From NCBI RefSeq assembly GCF_016864195.1, contig NZ_CP045202.1, positions 1,209,001 to 1,273,000 on the forward strand: a DNA stretch of 64,000 nt, given 5' to 3'. The position numbers were made by a program, and so were the translations under genes. This document shows positions 37,300-46,363 of the stretch, one piece after another. How positions within the stretch are numbered: position 1 is the stretch's first letter; every line of letters begins with the position of its first letter. This stretch comes from Dechloromonas sp. TW-R-39-2. GTDB lineage: Bacteria; Pseudomonadota; Gammaproteobacteria; Burkholderiales; Rhodocyclaceae. The notes beneath the pieces were generated by a model that had not been told where the DNA came from, searched no databases, and saw only the letters and a list, made by a program, of their open reading frames with translations.

Positions 37300-38544
37300 G
37301 TGCTGAATCGAATCTGGGTCGCTTTCATCCTTGTCGGCTTTGCGGCTGCCGTGCTGCAGTTGCTGCAGGGCGATCTGGCGGTGTTTTCGCGCGTGCTGAA
37401 CGGTTTGTTCGATACCGCAAAAACCGGTTTCGATATTTCGCTCGGCCTGGTCGGTGTCATGAGCTTGTGGCTGGGGGTCATGAAAATCGGCGAGAAAGGC
37501 GGGTTGATCCAGCTTTTCGGGCGTGCGCTGGGGCCGTTCTTTCGCCGCGTCTTTCCTGATATTCCAGCCGGTCATCCGGCCAGCGGCAGTATCGTGATGA
37601 ATGTCAGCGCCAACATGCTGGGGCTGGATAATGCAGCGACGCCGCTCGGTCTGAAGGCGATGCGTGAGCTGCAGGAAATCAATCCGCAGAAGGATACGGC
37701 GAGCAACCCGATGATCATGTTCCTGGTGCTCAATACGGCGGGCATCACGCTGATTCCGACCTCGGTGATCGCCATCCGCCAGAGCATTGCGCTGCAGCAG
37801 GGGCTGGTCGGTTTCAATGCGGCCGATATTTTCCTGCCGACGCTGCTCGGGACCTTCGTCTCCTTTTGCGCCGGGCTGATCGCGGTCGCCGTCTGGCAGC
37901 GTATCAACCTGTTCTGCAAGCCGGTGCTGGCGTTTTTCGCTGGTTTTGCCACGCTGATGGCCGGTTTGTATTTCTGGCTGGCCGGCATGCCGGCGGAGCA
38001 GATGGCGCAAATGATCGGCTTGCTCGGCAGCGGGCTGATCGTGTCGATCATTGTCCTGTTTGTCGCCGTTGCCGCCTGGCGCGGCATCGATGTGTACGAA
38101 AGTTTCGTCGAAGGGGCCAAGGAAGGCTTCGGTGTTGCCGTGCAGATCATTCCTTACCTGATCGCCATGCTTGTCGCCATCTCGGTGTTTCGCACCACCG
38201 GCTGCATGGATTACCTGATCGGCGGAATTCGCAGCCTGGTGCTGGCGCTCGGCATGAACGACGACTTCGTGCCGGCCCTGCCGGTCGGTCTGATGAAGAC
38301 ACTTTCTGGCAGCGGAGCGCGCGGCCTGATGGTCGATGTGATGACCACCTACGGTGTCGATTCCTTCCAGGGCAAGCTGGCGGCGATCATCCAGGGCTCG
38401 ACCGAAACGACGTTCTATGTGCTGGCGGTCTATTTTGGCAGCGTCGGTATCACCAAGACGCGCTATGCGCTGGCCGGCGGACTGATTGCCGATGCGGTCG
38501 GGCTGGTCGGGGCGATCCTGATCGGCTATGCCTTTTATCACTGA
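37300..38544 (+). CDS. SpmA-SpmB-like nucleoside-recognition membrane protein
   Basis: Inner-membrane protein of 414 residues with about ten hydrophobic segments. It joins two Gate/nucleoside-recognition domains, equivalent to spore maturation proteins SpmA (about 1-200, with ANMLGLDNAATPLG) and SpmB (about 215-414, with FKEG-like VEGAKEGFGVAVQIIPYL and GSTETTFYVLAVYFG). Such fusions are common in non-spore-forming proteobacteria, where the substrate is unknown. GTG start at 37300. It is followed closely by rluE. Confidence 0.85.
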   Translation: MLNRIWVAFILVGFAAAVLQLLQGDLAVFSRVLNGLFDTAKTGFDISLGLVGVMSLWLGVMKIGEKGGLIQLFGRALGPFFRRVFPDIPAGHPASGSIVMNVSANMLGLDNAATPLGLKAMRELQEINPQKDTASNPMIMFLVLNTAGITLIPTSVIAIRQSIALQQGLVGFNAADIFLPTLLGTFVSFCAGLIAVAVWQRINLFCKPVLAFFAGFATLMAGLYFWLAGMPAEQMAQMIGLLGSGLIVSIIVLFVAVAAWRGIDVYESFVEGAKEGFGVAVQIIPYLIAMLVAISVFRTTGCMDYLIGGIRSLVLALGMNDDFVPALPVGLMKTLSGSGARGLMVDVMTTYGVDSFQGKLAAIIQGSTETTFYVLAVYFGSVGITKTRYALAGGLIADAVGLVGAILIGYAFYH

Positions 38545-38561
38545 GAATGCTGCGGTCGACG

Positions 38562-39182
38562 ATGAAAATCGGTCAAAATCGCGCTTTTCCATTCAAGCCT
38601 GAGCGCGTGTCCACCATCGTTCTCCTCAACAAGCCTTACGGTGTTCTCAGCCAGTTCACGCCGGAAGGCAAGTGGCGGGCGCTCGACGAGTTCATTCCGC
38701 TCAAGGATGTTTATGTCGCCGGCCGGTTGGATGCCGACAGCGAAGGCCTGTTGATCCTGACTGATGACGGCAAGTTGCAGGCGCGCATCGCCGACCCGAA
38801 GCACAAGCTGGAAAAAACCTATTGGGCTCAGGTCGAAGGCGTGCCGGATGAGACGGCGCTCGATCGTTTGCGGGCCGGTATCAAGCTCTCCGATTTCACC
38901 GCCCAGCCAGCCAAGGTACGGTTGATCGACCCGCCGGCCGAACTCTGGCCGCGCGATCCGCCGATCCGTTTTCGCCAGGCAATTCCAACCTCATGGCTGG
39001 AAATCCGGATTTCCGAAGGCAAGAACCGCCAGGTCAGGCGGATGACGGCGGCCATCGGGTATCCTACGCTGCGCCTGGTGCGTGCCGCGATTGGCGGACT
39101 GACGGTGACTGGCCTGGGGCTGGGAGAATGGCGGCGCTTCGAAGGCAGTTACAAGGATTTGCAAGGAAAAATCAATGAATAA
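38562..39182 (+). CDS. rluE: 23S rRNA pseudouridine synthase RluE-type
   Basis: RsuA-family enzyme, here about 206 residues, without an S4 domain as in RluE. It isomerises one uridine in 23S rRNA (U2457 in E. coli). VLLNKPYGVLSQF, the catalytic Asp in AGRLDADSEGLLILT, and SEGKNRQVRRMTAAIGYPTLRL are clear. The start is uncertain: ATG 38562, ATG 38547 or GTG 38607 (MSTIVLLNKPYG) are in frame and none has a strong ribosome site. It overlaps the next gene by 8 bases. Confidence 0.9.
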   Translation: MKIGQNRAFPFKPERVSTIVLLNKPYGVLSQFTPEGKWRALDEFIPLKDVYVAGRLDADSEGLLILTDDGKLQARIADPKHKLEKTYWAQVEGVPDETALDRLRAGIKLSDFTAQPAKVRLIDPPAELWPRDPPIRFRQAIPTSWLEIRISEGKNRQVRRMTAAIGYPTLRLVRAAIGGLTVTGLGLGEWRRFEGSYKDLQGKINE

Positions 39183-39618
39183 AACCCTTTTCGGCCTGCT
39201 GGCCGCCGGTCTGCTCAGCGGTGCTGCGCTGGCCCAGAGTTCGATGCCGGTCATGGAGTTGACCACGGGATTCCACCGCATCGAGGCTGAAGTTGCCGCC
39301 AACGACCAGAATCGCCAAGTGGGCCTGATGAATCGCAAGAGCATGCCGCAGCAGCATGGCATGTTGTTTGTCTTCGCTCAGAACAACACGCACTGCATGT
39401 GGATGCGCAACACCTTGCTGCCCTTGTCAGTGGCTTTCGTCGATGCCGATGGCTACATCATCAATATCGAGGACATGCAGCCGCAGACCGAAGACAACCA
39501 CTGCGCCCGTAAGCCGGCCCGTTACGCCCTGGAAATGAATCTTGGCTGGTTCGCCCAGCGCGGCATCAAGCCCGGCAGCAAGCTCAACGGCATCGACAAG
39601 GCTCCGCGTCCCCAGTAA
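39175..39618 (+). CDS. DUF192 exported protein
   Basis: A 147-residue protein with a signal peptide ending ALAQ (about residue 21). The DUF192 core shows RQVGLMNRKSMPQQHGMLFVF, CMWMRNTLLPLSVAFVD, and GYIINIEDMQP, ending with NLGWFAQRGIKPGSKL. The fold is a small beta-barrel; the function is unknown. It overlaps rluE and its stop overlaps the ubiC start by one base, so rluE, this gene and ubiC form one operon. Confidence 0.9.
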   Translation: MNKTLFGLLAAGLLSGAALAQSSMPVMELTTGFHRIEAEVAANDQNRQVGLMNRKSMPQQHGMLFVFAQNNTHCMWMRNTLLPLSVAFVDADGYIINIEDMQPQTEDNHCARKPARYALEMNLGWFAQRGIKPGSKLNGIDKAPRPQ

Positions 39619-40157
39619 TGAAACGCAGCAAATGGCGCGAGTATTTGCCGCGCGGGCGGCTTGATCCGCAACTTCATTCCTGGCTGGTCGAGCCGGGCTC
39701 GCTGACGACCCGACTCCAGCGCTGCAGCCGGTCGTTTCGGGTGCGCCTGCTCAGCTATCGTCTCGGCCAGCCCTTACCCGACGAGGCCATCCAGCTTGAA
39801 GCCGGCCGCCATCAGGCGCATGTCCGCGAAGTCTTGCTGGAATGCGATGCCGTCCCGGTGATTTTTGCCCATACCATGCTGTCGACCGCGACAAACGGTC
39901 GGCTCGGCCGCTGGTTGGCCCGCCTGGGGACGCGTTCGCTGGGCTCCCTGCTTTTTGCACATCCGGGCTTCAACCGCGGAGCCATCGAGTTCATTCGGCT
40001 CGACCCGCGCCACCCGCTTTTTGGCCGGGCCATTCGGGCGGCAGGTCTTGGTCACGCACCGCGCCACCTCTGGGCTCGCCGTTCGCTCCACGTACTGGCA
40101 ACCCAGCGGGTGTTGGTGACCGAGGTGTTTTTGCCGCCGATTGTGATACTTAAATAG
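39618..40157 (+). CDS. ubiC: Chorismate lyase UbiC
   Basis: Cytoplasmic enzyme converting chorismate to 4-hydroxybenzoate and pyruvate, the first step of ubiquinone synthesis. The 179-residue product has WLVEPGSLTTRLQ, REVLLECDAVPVIFAHTML and the C-terminal LWARRSLH, with the family's Arg and VTEVFLPP with the catalytic-type Glu. The one-base overlap with the DUF192 gene suggests coupling. No ubiA follows; the chemoreceptor gene comes next after 87 bp. Confidence 0.9.
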   Translation: MKRSKWREYLPRGRLDPQLHSWLVEPGSLTTRLQRCSRSFRVRLLSYRLGQPLPDEAIQLEAGRHQAHVREVLLECDAVPVIFAHTMLSTATNGRLGRWLARLGTRSLGSLLFAHPGFNRGAIEFIRLDPRHPLFGRAIRAAGLGHAPRHLWARRSLHVLATQRVLVTEVFLPPIVILK

Positions 40158-40244
40158 CTGCGATTGGCGGTTGTTTGTAACAATTGATTGCAATATGTCG
40201 TACTTCCTTCGGTATTATCGTTGTATATGCCTAAAGGAATAGTC

Positions 40245-41906
40245 ATGACCATCAAAGTGCGTTTGATTACGCTGATCTGTTTTGCCGTATTTGCTGTGTG
40301 CAGTGTGGGTGCGGTCGGTTTGTGGGCGACGGCTCAGGAGGGGGCCGCCCTGCACGAGGCGGTCGATGTGCGCTTGCCATCGATCCTTGGCCTGGAAATC
40401 ATTAATGAAGCGCAGACCGATCTAGCACGCGCTTCGCTGGAAACGGCCATTTGGGAAAATGATTACAGTGCGGCTGCAAAAGCCAATTTTGTCAGCGCAC
40501 TGGCGGCCAAAAATGATGCATGGAAGCGGATCGACAAGGGTTGGAAAATTTACGAACCATTGCCACAAACGCCTGAGGAAGCACTGTTGTGGAAGGCTTT
40601 CATGGCGGACTGGGAAAGCTGGAAGCAGCTTGACCTGAAGGTGACGGCAGAAATGCAGAAGCTTGCGACGGGGCTGGGAGAGCCGGCACAGAAAGAAGCA
40701 TTCAAGCGCTTTTACGATGCTTTTGATGCTCAGCGCAACAGCTTCATCAAGGCCGAGGCGAGTCTGGGTAAAGTGGTCGATATCAATATCGCTACCGCCA
40801 GTGCCGCAAAGGCCGATGCCGAGGCCAAGGAGCGCCAGGCGCACTTGGTTAGCGTTACGGTCGTGGTTGTTGCGATGTTGGTCATGGTGCTGGTCGGTAT
40901 CTGGATTTATCGCGCCGTGATTGGCCCGCTTTCCGCCATGCAGAAAGCCATGCAGGAAATCGGAAGCAGTTCTGATTTTCGTTTGCGTGTCGAGGTGCAG
41001 AGTGATGATGAGGTCGGGCGGACCGCCTCGGCTTTCAATGGTCTGGTTGCTCAAATGCAAGCCTCCCTGAAAAATGTGACCGAGCGGATGAGTGATGTTC
41101 GTCGCGAGGTGGGTGAGCTTTCCGGCGCCGCTCACGAAGTTGCTGCGGCCACCGCACATCAAGCCTCCGCGGCCTCATCGATGGCGGCAGCGGTTGAGCA
41201 GGTGACGGTCAGCATCAATCATGTTTCCGATAGTGCCGCCGATGCCCTGCGTATTTCAAAAACGGCCGAGGAACGTTCGGAGGCCGGTGGGCGAACGATT
41301 AATCGCTCGGTGCAAGGCATGGTTGAGATCAGTGCCACGGTCGACCGGGCGGCCGGTACGATTCAGGAACTTGGCCGTCAGTCCGAGCAGATTTCAGCTG
41401 TCGTCCAGGTGATCAAGGACGTTGCCGACCAGACTAATCTGCTGGCCCTCAATGCTGCGATCGAAGCTGCCCGGGCAGGGGAGCAGGGGCGTGGTTTTGC
41501 CGTCGTCGCCGACGAGGTACGAAAATTGGCTGAGCGGACCACCCAGTCCACCGGTGAAATTGGACGGATGATTGCTGCCATTCAGCAGAGCAGTCTCGCT
41601 GCCGTTGAAGGTATGCAGCATGTCGTCACCCAGGTGAATCAGGAGCGGGAACTGACCAGCTCGGCCGGTGAGCAAATTACCGGTATCGGGCAGGATACCC
41701 AGCAGGTTGCTGCAGCAATTTCCGATATTGCAGAGGCGTTGCGCGAACAGAGTTCGGCCAGCAACGATATCGCCATGCACGTTGAGTCTGTCGCCCAGAT
41801 GACCGAAGAAAACAACGCCGCAACGGAGCGAACTGCCGAGAGTGCCAAGCGGGTTGATCAACTGGCTGATCAGGTATTGACTACCTTGGCCGTCTATAAA
41901 GTCTGA
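40245..41906 (+). CDS. Methyl-accepting chemotaxis protein
   Basis: Inner-membrane chemoreceptor of 553 residues. TM1 spans about 6-28. A periplasmic helical ligand domain (about 30-205) follows, then TM2 (about 208-228, [19 protein letters not shown]). HAMP has [12 protein letters not shown], and the signalling domain has the conserved tip [21 protein letters not shown] and [22 protein letters not shown] 40245 lies 7 bases after AAGGA and gives a short N-terminus before TM1; upstream Mets are less likely. The ligand is unknown. No pentapeptide tether is seen at the C-terminus. A strong terminator follows. Confidence 0.94.
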   Translation: MTIKVRLITLICFAVFAVCSVGAVGLWATAQEGAALHEAVDVRLPSILGLEIINEAQTDLARASLETAIWENDYSAAAKANFVSALAAKNDAWKRIDKGWKIYEPLPQTPEEALLWKAFMADWESWKQLDLKVTAEMQKLATGLGEPAQKEAFKRFYDAFDAQRNSFIKAEASLGKVVDINIATASAAKADAEAKERQAHLVSVTVVVVAMLVMVLVGIWIYRAVIGPLSAMQKAMQEIGSSSDFRLRVEVQSDDEVGRTASAFNGLVAQMQASLKNVTERMSDVRREVGELSGAAHEVAAATAHQASAASSMAAAVEQVTVSINHVSDSAADALRISKTAEERSEAGGRTINRSVQGMVEISATVDRAAGTIQELGRQSEQISAVVQVIKDVADQTNLLALNAAIEAARAGEQGRGFAVVADEVRKLAERTTQSTGEIGRMIAAIQQSSLAAVEGMQHVVTQVNQERELTSSAGEQITGIGQDTQQVAAAISDIAEALREQSSASNDIAMHVESVAQMTEENNAATERTAESAKRVDQLADQVLTTLAVYKV

Positions 41907-41934
41907 TCCGATGTTCGCTTCGGGCTGAATGAAA

Positions 41935-41963
41935 ACAGGGCACCGCGGTGCCCTGTTTTTTTT
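41935..41963 (+). terminator. Rho-independent terminator after the chemoreceptor gene
   Basis: ACAGGGCACC (41935-41944), GC, GGTGCCCTGT (41947-41956) and seven T. It marks the last feature that looks like core genome before the island. Confidence 0.92.
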
Positions 41964-42226
41964 CGGGGAAGCCCCGGTCGTCCTGGGGGTGTGCTGCACA
42001 AATAAAGGAGCGAAAAAGGATACAGATCATATGGATAGCTCAAATTTTACGCCTTCTAGGCTCTTGGTGGGCTCTATCCGGGAATTCTTGTGATCTCTGC
42101 AAGCTTCTGATTTACAAGTGTTTATGAAATTTTATTAGTCACGCAAGCGGGGTGGCTCAACGCCAGGGCCAGTTCTCCGAAGCTTTTCGTGAATCCATGT
42201 GGTTTTCAACCCATGGAGCTCAAAAA
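41964..42226. other. Gene-free junction at the left edge of the island
   Basis: AT-richer than the DNA to its left. No tRNA, integrase site or direct repeat could be recognised by eye. A bulged hairpin CCATG/CATGG with GGTT/AACC (42195-42216) overlaps the Shine-Dalgarno GGAG of the next gene and may restrain its translation. Confidence 0.5.
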
Positions 42227-42640
42227 GTGAACACGAAAAAGTGCATTGCCTGCGGCCAATATTTCAAACCGTGGCCGCAAACCCCTGATCAAACCTACTG
42301 CTCAAAAGCTGAGTGTCAGCGGGAGCGGCGTCGTCGGGCTAAGCAACGAGAGCGGCTGTCCACCCCTAAACAGCCATCCGATAGTAATGCCGATTGGGCG
42401 TCTGACAAACCAGGCTATTGGCGGGACTATCGAGCAGATCATCCCGACTACGCTGATCGAAATCGTCTTCTGCAAAAGGGCCGAAATTTACGGCGAACGT
42501 TACCTCGAGAAACCAACGGAATAACGCATCTACCACCTGGGCGCTACCGTCTTGAGCGCTTAGACGGCGACAGTATTGCAAACGGGGTGGTGTGGATCGT
42601 CGAAATCCACGTCCTGTCAGCATTTTCGAGAGATGGGTGA
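42227..42640 (+). CDS. Small CxxC zinc-finger protein of the recombinase module
   Basis: A basic 137-residue protein. The start GTG 42227 follows GGAG with an 8-base spacer. The N-terminus has CIACGQYF and YCSKAECQRERRRRAKQ, a four-Cys zinc finger leading into an Arg-rich segment. Such a protein could bind DNA or RNA. The C-terminal half (RYRLERLDGDSIANGVVWIV) is unknown. It is placed ahead of the serine recombinase, perhaps as a regulator or directionality factor; this is inference from position only. Confidence 0.65.
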   Translation: MNTKKCIACGQYFKPWPQTPDQTYCSKAECQRERRRRAKQRERLSTPKQPSDSNADWASDKPGYWRDYRADHPDYADRNRLLQKGRNLRRTLPRETNGITHLPPGRYRLERLDGDSIANGVVWIVEIHVLSAFSRDG

Positions 42641-42727
42641 TTGCAAATGTCGCCCACATTTTCATGTTTCTAATTTCTTGCTAGCTTGGGCCAATCGTTT
42701 GATTTTTTTTGTGATTTGTTCATTCTG

Positions 42728-42749
42728 CCAGGCGCCATGTTGCGCCTGG
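42728..42749 (+). other. Leader hairpin before the recombinase gene
   Basis: CCAGGCGC (42728-42735), loop CATGTT, GCGCCTGG (42742-42749). It lies just upstream of the recombinase ribosome site (GTGGAGAAC) and could attenuate its expression. Confidence 0.55.
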
Positions 42750-42770
42750 TTAATCGGGTGGAGAACAAAA

Positions 42771-44336
42771 ATGCCTATTCAAGCATTGGTTGATGGCGAC
42801 GGAGTTCAGACTGCTTTGTTCAGGGCGGCTGAGTATGTACGGATGTCGACTGAGCATCAACAATACTCAACTGAAAATCAGGCAGCCAATATCCGCGAAT
42901 ACGCGCAACGACGCGGAATTCAGATCGTGAAAACGTACGCAGATGAAGGAAAGAGCGGACTGCGAATTGACGGTCGCCAGGCACTGCAACAGCTCATCTC
43001 CGATGTTGAGTCAGGGAAGGCCGAATTCAATCTCATCCTCGTATACGACGTCAGTCGTTGGGGGCGCTTTCAGGATGCCGATGAGTCGGCCTATTACGAG
43101 TACATCTGCAAGCGAAAAAACATCTTGGTCAGCTACGTTGCTGAGCAATTCGAAAACGATGGCTCGCCCGTGTCGACGATCGTTAAGGGCGTCAAGAGAG
43201 CTATGGCTGGTGAGTATAGCCGTGAGCTTTCCGCTAAGGTCTTTGCTGGGCAATGTCGGTTGATCGAACTTGGGTATCGCCAGGGAGGGCCTGCTGGGTA
43301 TGGGTTACGCAGGGTCTTGATCGACCAGCATGGTAATCACAAGGGCGAGTTGGCTCGAGGGGAGCACAAAAGTCTTCAGACTGACCGTGTCATTTTGGTC
43401 CCAGGGCCAGAGGAGGAGGTCCTGGTGGTTAATCAGATCTACCGTTGGTTTATCGAAGATGGACTGACGGAGTCCCAGATCGCATCCAGACTGAACACGC
43501 TTGGACATAGGACGGATTTAGATCGCGATTGGACGAGAGCAACCGTCAGCGAAGTGCTGACTAATGAGAAATACATTGGCAATAACGTATACAACCGTAT
43601 CTCCTTCAAGTTAAAGAAGGCTCGGGTGACCAACACTCCAGATATGTGGATACGAAAAGAGGGAGCGTTCGAGTCGGTTGTCCCCTCGGAGTTGTTTTAC
43701 ACAGCACAAGGCATTATGCGAGCGCGGTTTCGTCGATATTCTGACAACGACTTGCTCGAACGCTTGAGGAACCTATATCAGACCCGTGGATTCCTCTCCG
43801 GGCTCATCATCAATGAAACCGATGGTATGCCGTCAACTTCCGTTTATGCACATCGCTTCGGCAGCTTGATCCGTGCGTACCAGATGGTTGGTTTTACGCC
43901 AGACAGAGATTTTGGCTATCTCGAAATCAACCGCTATCTAAGGGAAATGCATCCCGGTATCGTTCGGCAAACTGAGTTGAGTATTCAAGAGCTAGGCGGC
44001 AGTGTTGTTCGTGATCCAGCTACTGGTATTTTGGATGTGAATGACGAATTCAGCATCTCAATCGTTTTGTCCCGATGTCATACGACAGAGGCTGGTGGGC
44101 GGCGCTGGAAAATCCGTTTTGATACCAGTCTCTGCCCAGATATCACGGTAGCGGTTCGTCTGAATTACGAAAATCAGTCTGCACTGGATTACTACTTGCT
44201 GCCCCGCTTGGATTTTGGGCTAGATCGTCTCTGTTTGGCTGAGTCAAACGCATTTGAGCTGGATAGCTATCGCTTCGATACGCTGGACTATCTCTATGGG
44301 ATGGCGGAACGTTTTCGGATTCGGAGGGCAGCGTGA
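42771..44336 (+). CDS. Large serine recombinase
   Basis: Site-specific DNA recombinase of 521 residues. The resolvase-type catalytic domain (about 18-165) has EYVRMSTEHQ, with nucleophile Ser26 and the flanking Arg. YADEGKSGLRIDGR and the DVSRWGRFQDADESAYYE loop follow. A recombinase domain has GPAGYGLRR and LTESQIASRLNTLGHRTD, with NEKYIGNNVYNR at its end, then an unusual C-terminal half of about 200 residues in place of a clear zinc ribbon. ATG 42771 has a good ribosome site. It overlaps the following gene by one base. It probably integrates or excises this element. Confidence 0.9.
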   Translation: MPIQALVDGDGVQTALFRAAEYVRMSTEHQQYSTENQAANIREYAQRRGIQIVKTYADEGKSGLRIDGRQALQQLISDVESGKAEFNLILVYDVSRWGRFQDADESAYYEYICKRKNILVSYVAEQFENDGSPVSTIVKGVKRAMAGEYSRELSAKVFAGQCRLIELGYRQGGPAGYGLRRVLIDQHGNHKGELARGEHKSLQTDRVILVPGPEEEVLVVNQIYRWFIEDGLTESQIASRLNTLGHRTDLDRDWTRATVSEVLTNEKYIGNNVYNRISFKLKKARVTNTPDMWIRKEGAFESVVPSELFYTAQGIMRARFRRYSDNDLLERLRNLYQTRGFLSGLIINETDGMPSTSVYAHRFGSLIRAYQMVGFTPDRDFGYLEINRYLREMHPGIVRQTELSIQELGGSVVRDPATGILDVNDEFSISIVLSRCHTTEAGGRRWKIRFDTSLCPDITVAVRLNYENQSALDYYLLPRLDFGLDRLCLAESNAFELDSYRFDTLDYLYGMAERFRIRRAA

Positions 44337-45235
44337 TGCTTCAGCTAGATGCAAAAAAAGTGGAGATGCTTCCCGTTGAGCTGATTCGGGTACTAAATCC
44401 CCGGGAGAGAAATCAACGCAGTTTTGAGGGCATTGTTGAAAGCATTCGCAATGTTGGCCTGAAAAAACCTATTGTTGTGACCCGGCGAGCTAACGTTGGG
44501 GGCCAGCATGAGTATGCCTTGGTTTGCGGGGAAGGCCGTCTGAGTGCGTTTCGGATGCTTGGCGAAAAGCAAATCCCCGCATTGGTGGTGGAGGCGAGTG
44601 ATGAGGACGCCTACATCATGAGTCTTGTCGAGAACATCGCACGTCGTCAGTACCGGCCGCTGGAAATTCTCAGAAGCATTAAGCAATTATCTGAGCGTGG
44701 CTATAGTCCCGGCGACATTGGCAAGAAAACAGCATTGTCGTCTCAATATGTGTCTGGAATTCTGAAGTTGCTCAGTTGTGGCGAAGAGAGACTCCTTATG
44801 GCCGTTGAAAAAGGAATGGTTCCTCTCAATACCGCCCTAGATATTGTCAGCGCAGGCGAGGACAACGTAGCTCTACAAACCGCAATGCAGGAAGCCTATG
44901 AATCGGGTTTGTTAAGAGGCACCAAACTGACCAAGCTCCGACGTATTTTGGAGCGCCGTACAACGCTGGGACCCTCACTTAATCATATTAGCAAGAGGAA
45001 GCGCACCAACGTTACATCGGCAAGTTTGGTTCGGGTGTATGAAAAAGAAGTCGAGCGGAAGAAACTAATTCTCAGAAAGGCAGATTTAACCCAAAAACGT
45101 TTGCTTTTCGTCACCAGTGCACTACGTCAGCTATTGAGCAACGAACATTTCGTCAATTTGCTGCGGGCAGAACAACTCGATGTGATGCCGATGTATCTGG
45201 CAGAGCGTGTATGGCCGGAGAAGATTAGGCGATGA
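44336..45235 (+). CDS. ParB-like protein 1
   Basis: A 299-residue protein with an N-terminal ParB/Srx-type domain: LPVELIRVLNPRERN, then VCGEGRLSAFRMLGEKQIPA, then ENIARRQYRPLEILR. A helix-turn-helix follows in YSPGDIGKKTALSSQYVSGI. It resembles plasmid RepB/ParB proteins. No ParA ATPase is encoded here, so classical partition is unlikely; it may assist the recombinase or regulate the module. ATG 44336 overlaps the recombinase stop (TGATG), and its end overlaps ParB-like protein 2 by 4 bases. Confidence 0.82.
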   Translation: MLQLDAKKVEMLPVELIRVLNPRERNQRSFEGIVESIRNVGLKKPIVVTRRANVGGQHEYALVCGEGRLSAFRMLGEKQIPALVVEASDEDAYIMSLVENIARRQYRPLEILRSIKQLSERGYSPGDIGKKTALSSQYVSGILKLLSCGEERLLMAVEKGMVPLNTALDIVSAGEDNVALQTAMQEAYESGLLRGTKLTKLRRILERRTTLGPSLNHISKRKRTNVTSASLVRVYEKEVERKKLILRKADLTQKRLLFVTSALRQLLSNEHFVNLLRAEQLDVMPMYLAERVWPEKIRR

Positions 45236-46110
45236 ACGGTGTGCCTCGTGCTTTCTCTCCGGAAATTCTTCAAGTGCCTCTGGACAAGCTTCTACCTTCT
45301 AGAAGCTTACCTAGCAGTGTGCCGGGGTCAGTGAAGTTTCGACAGATCGTCAGCTCAATTCAAAGTGTTGGTTTGATTGAGCCACTGTCAATCAGTCCTA
45401 TGGATGCAATATCTGGACAGTACCTGGTGCTTGATGGGCATGTACGGCTTATGGCTATGCAAGAGCTCGAGTTTTCGGTGGCTCCGTGTCTGTTGGCGGC
45501 GGATGATGAGGCGTATACCTATAACAGTCGGATCAACCGGCTGTCGAGTATTCAGGAGACCAGAATGCTCCAGGAGGCGGTGGCCAAGGGGGTATCAAAA
45601 GATCGTCTTGCTCAGTCACTAAACATCGACATCAGCAGCCTGCTCAAAAAACTCAAGCTCTTGGATGGAATATGCCCAGAAGCTGTAGAGCTGTTGAGAG
45701 ATCTGCAGTTTTCACCCGAAATCTCGCGAATACTTCGCAAAATGAAGGCAACTCGTCAGGTTGTATGTGTCGATTTGATGCTCTCTGCCAATAGTTTGAC
45801 TGTTAACTATGCAGAGGCGCTTTTGGCCACAACGCCAGCCGAGCTTTTGGTGGGTGGGGAAAAGCCCGAAATGAAGGGGGTCACTGCTGAACAAATGGCT
45901 CGGATGGAGCACGAAATGGAAAACCTGCAAGGCCAGTACAAGCTTATAGAAGATAGCTATGCAGACGACGTTCTAAATTTGGTTGTAGCGCAGGGATATC
46001 TGAGCAAATTATTGGCTAACGACGCCGTCAGTCGGTTTATAGAGCAACACCGTCAGGATATCTATGAGCAATTTAAATCAATTGCGCTGATGAACTCCCT
46101 CGATAGCTGA
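45232..46110 (+). CDS. ParB-like protein 2
   Basis: A 292-residue relative of the preceding protein with the same layout: LQVPLDKLLPSR, IVSSIQSVGLIEPLSISP, VLDGHVRLMAMQEL (ParB box II-like), and an HTH region DRLAQSLNIDISSLLKKLKLL. A coiled-coil-like segment lies near 215-245. The pair is probably a heteromeric DNA-binding unit. It begins in the stop of the first (ATGA), indicating coupled synthesis, and is followed by a terminator-like repeat. Confidence 0.8.
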   Translation: MNGVPRAFSPEILQVPLDKLLPSRSLPSSVPGSVKFRQIVSSIQSVGLIEPLSISPMDAISGQYLVLDGHVRLMAMQELEFSVAPCLLAADDEAYTYNSRINRLSSIQETRMLQEAVAKGVSKDRLAQSLNIDISSLLKKLKLLDGICPEAVELLRDLQFSPEISRILRKMKATRQVVCVDLMLSANSLTVNYAEALLATTPAELLVGGEKPEMKGVTAEQMARMEHEMENLQGQYKLIEDSYADDVLNLVVAQGYLSKLLANDAVSRFIEQHRQDIYEQFKSIALMNSLDS

Positions 46111-46147
46111 CAGGCCTTGGTTCTTTAACAATTCGGCAAATTGATAG

Positions 46148-46207
46148 TGGCTGCTACGAACATGCCGCAGCTTGGAGCGCGAGTGTTTCGTGGCAGCCAT
46201 CTTTTTT
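46148..46207 (+). terminator. Terminator-like inverted repeat at the end of the recombinase module
   Basis: TGGCTGCTACGAA (46148-46160) pairs, with one G-U, to TTCGTGGCAGCCA (46187-46199) over a 26-nt inner loop, and is followed by TCTTTTTT. It may also mark the right end of the mobile module. The rest of 46208-46363 shows no convincing gene. Confidence 0.6.
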
Positions 46208-46363
46208 GCGGAAAATGATTTTTTGTGAACGGCATGTTACGTATGCTGGCTAATCGGCCAAAAATTCCCTTCATCGGAATGCAGAGCAATGGCTGCTTTA
46301 CACAAAATAACGGACACGCCTGGCAGGATGGCCAGAATCTGCTCCTCATCGCCTGGGGGTTTC

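Larger units (their letters stand above)
42227..46207 (+). mobile_element. Serine recombinase-ParB-like mobile module
   Basis: Four co-directional genes: a CxxC small protein, a large serine recombinase and two tandem ParB-like proteins, followed by a terminator. All recombinase/ParB junctions overlap by 1 or 4 bases. The set stands alone between a chemoreceptor and defence-type genes and is likely the mover of the island or a separate insertion in it. Its exact ends could not be determined. Confidence 0.6.

Noticed and set aside
37279..38592. 437-codon minus-strand frame opposite the SpmA/B-like gene
   Set aside because: Plus-strand frame has regular membrane helices and conserved motifs; the minus frame is His/Gln/Arg-rich noise.
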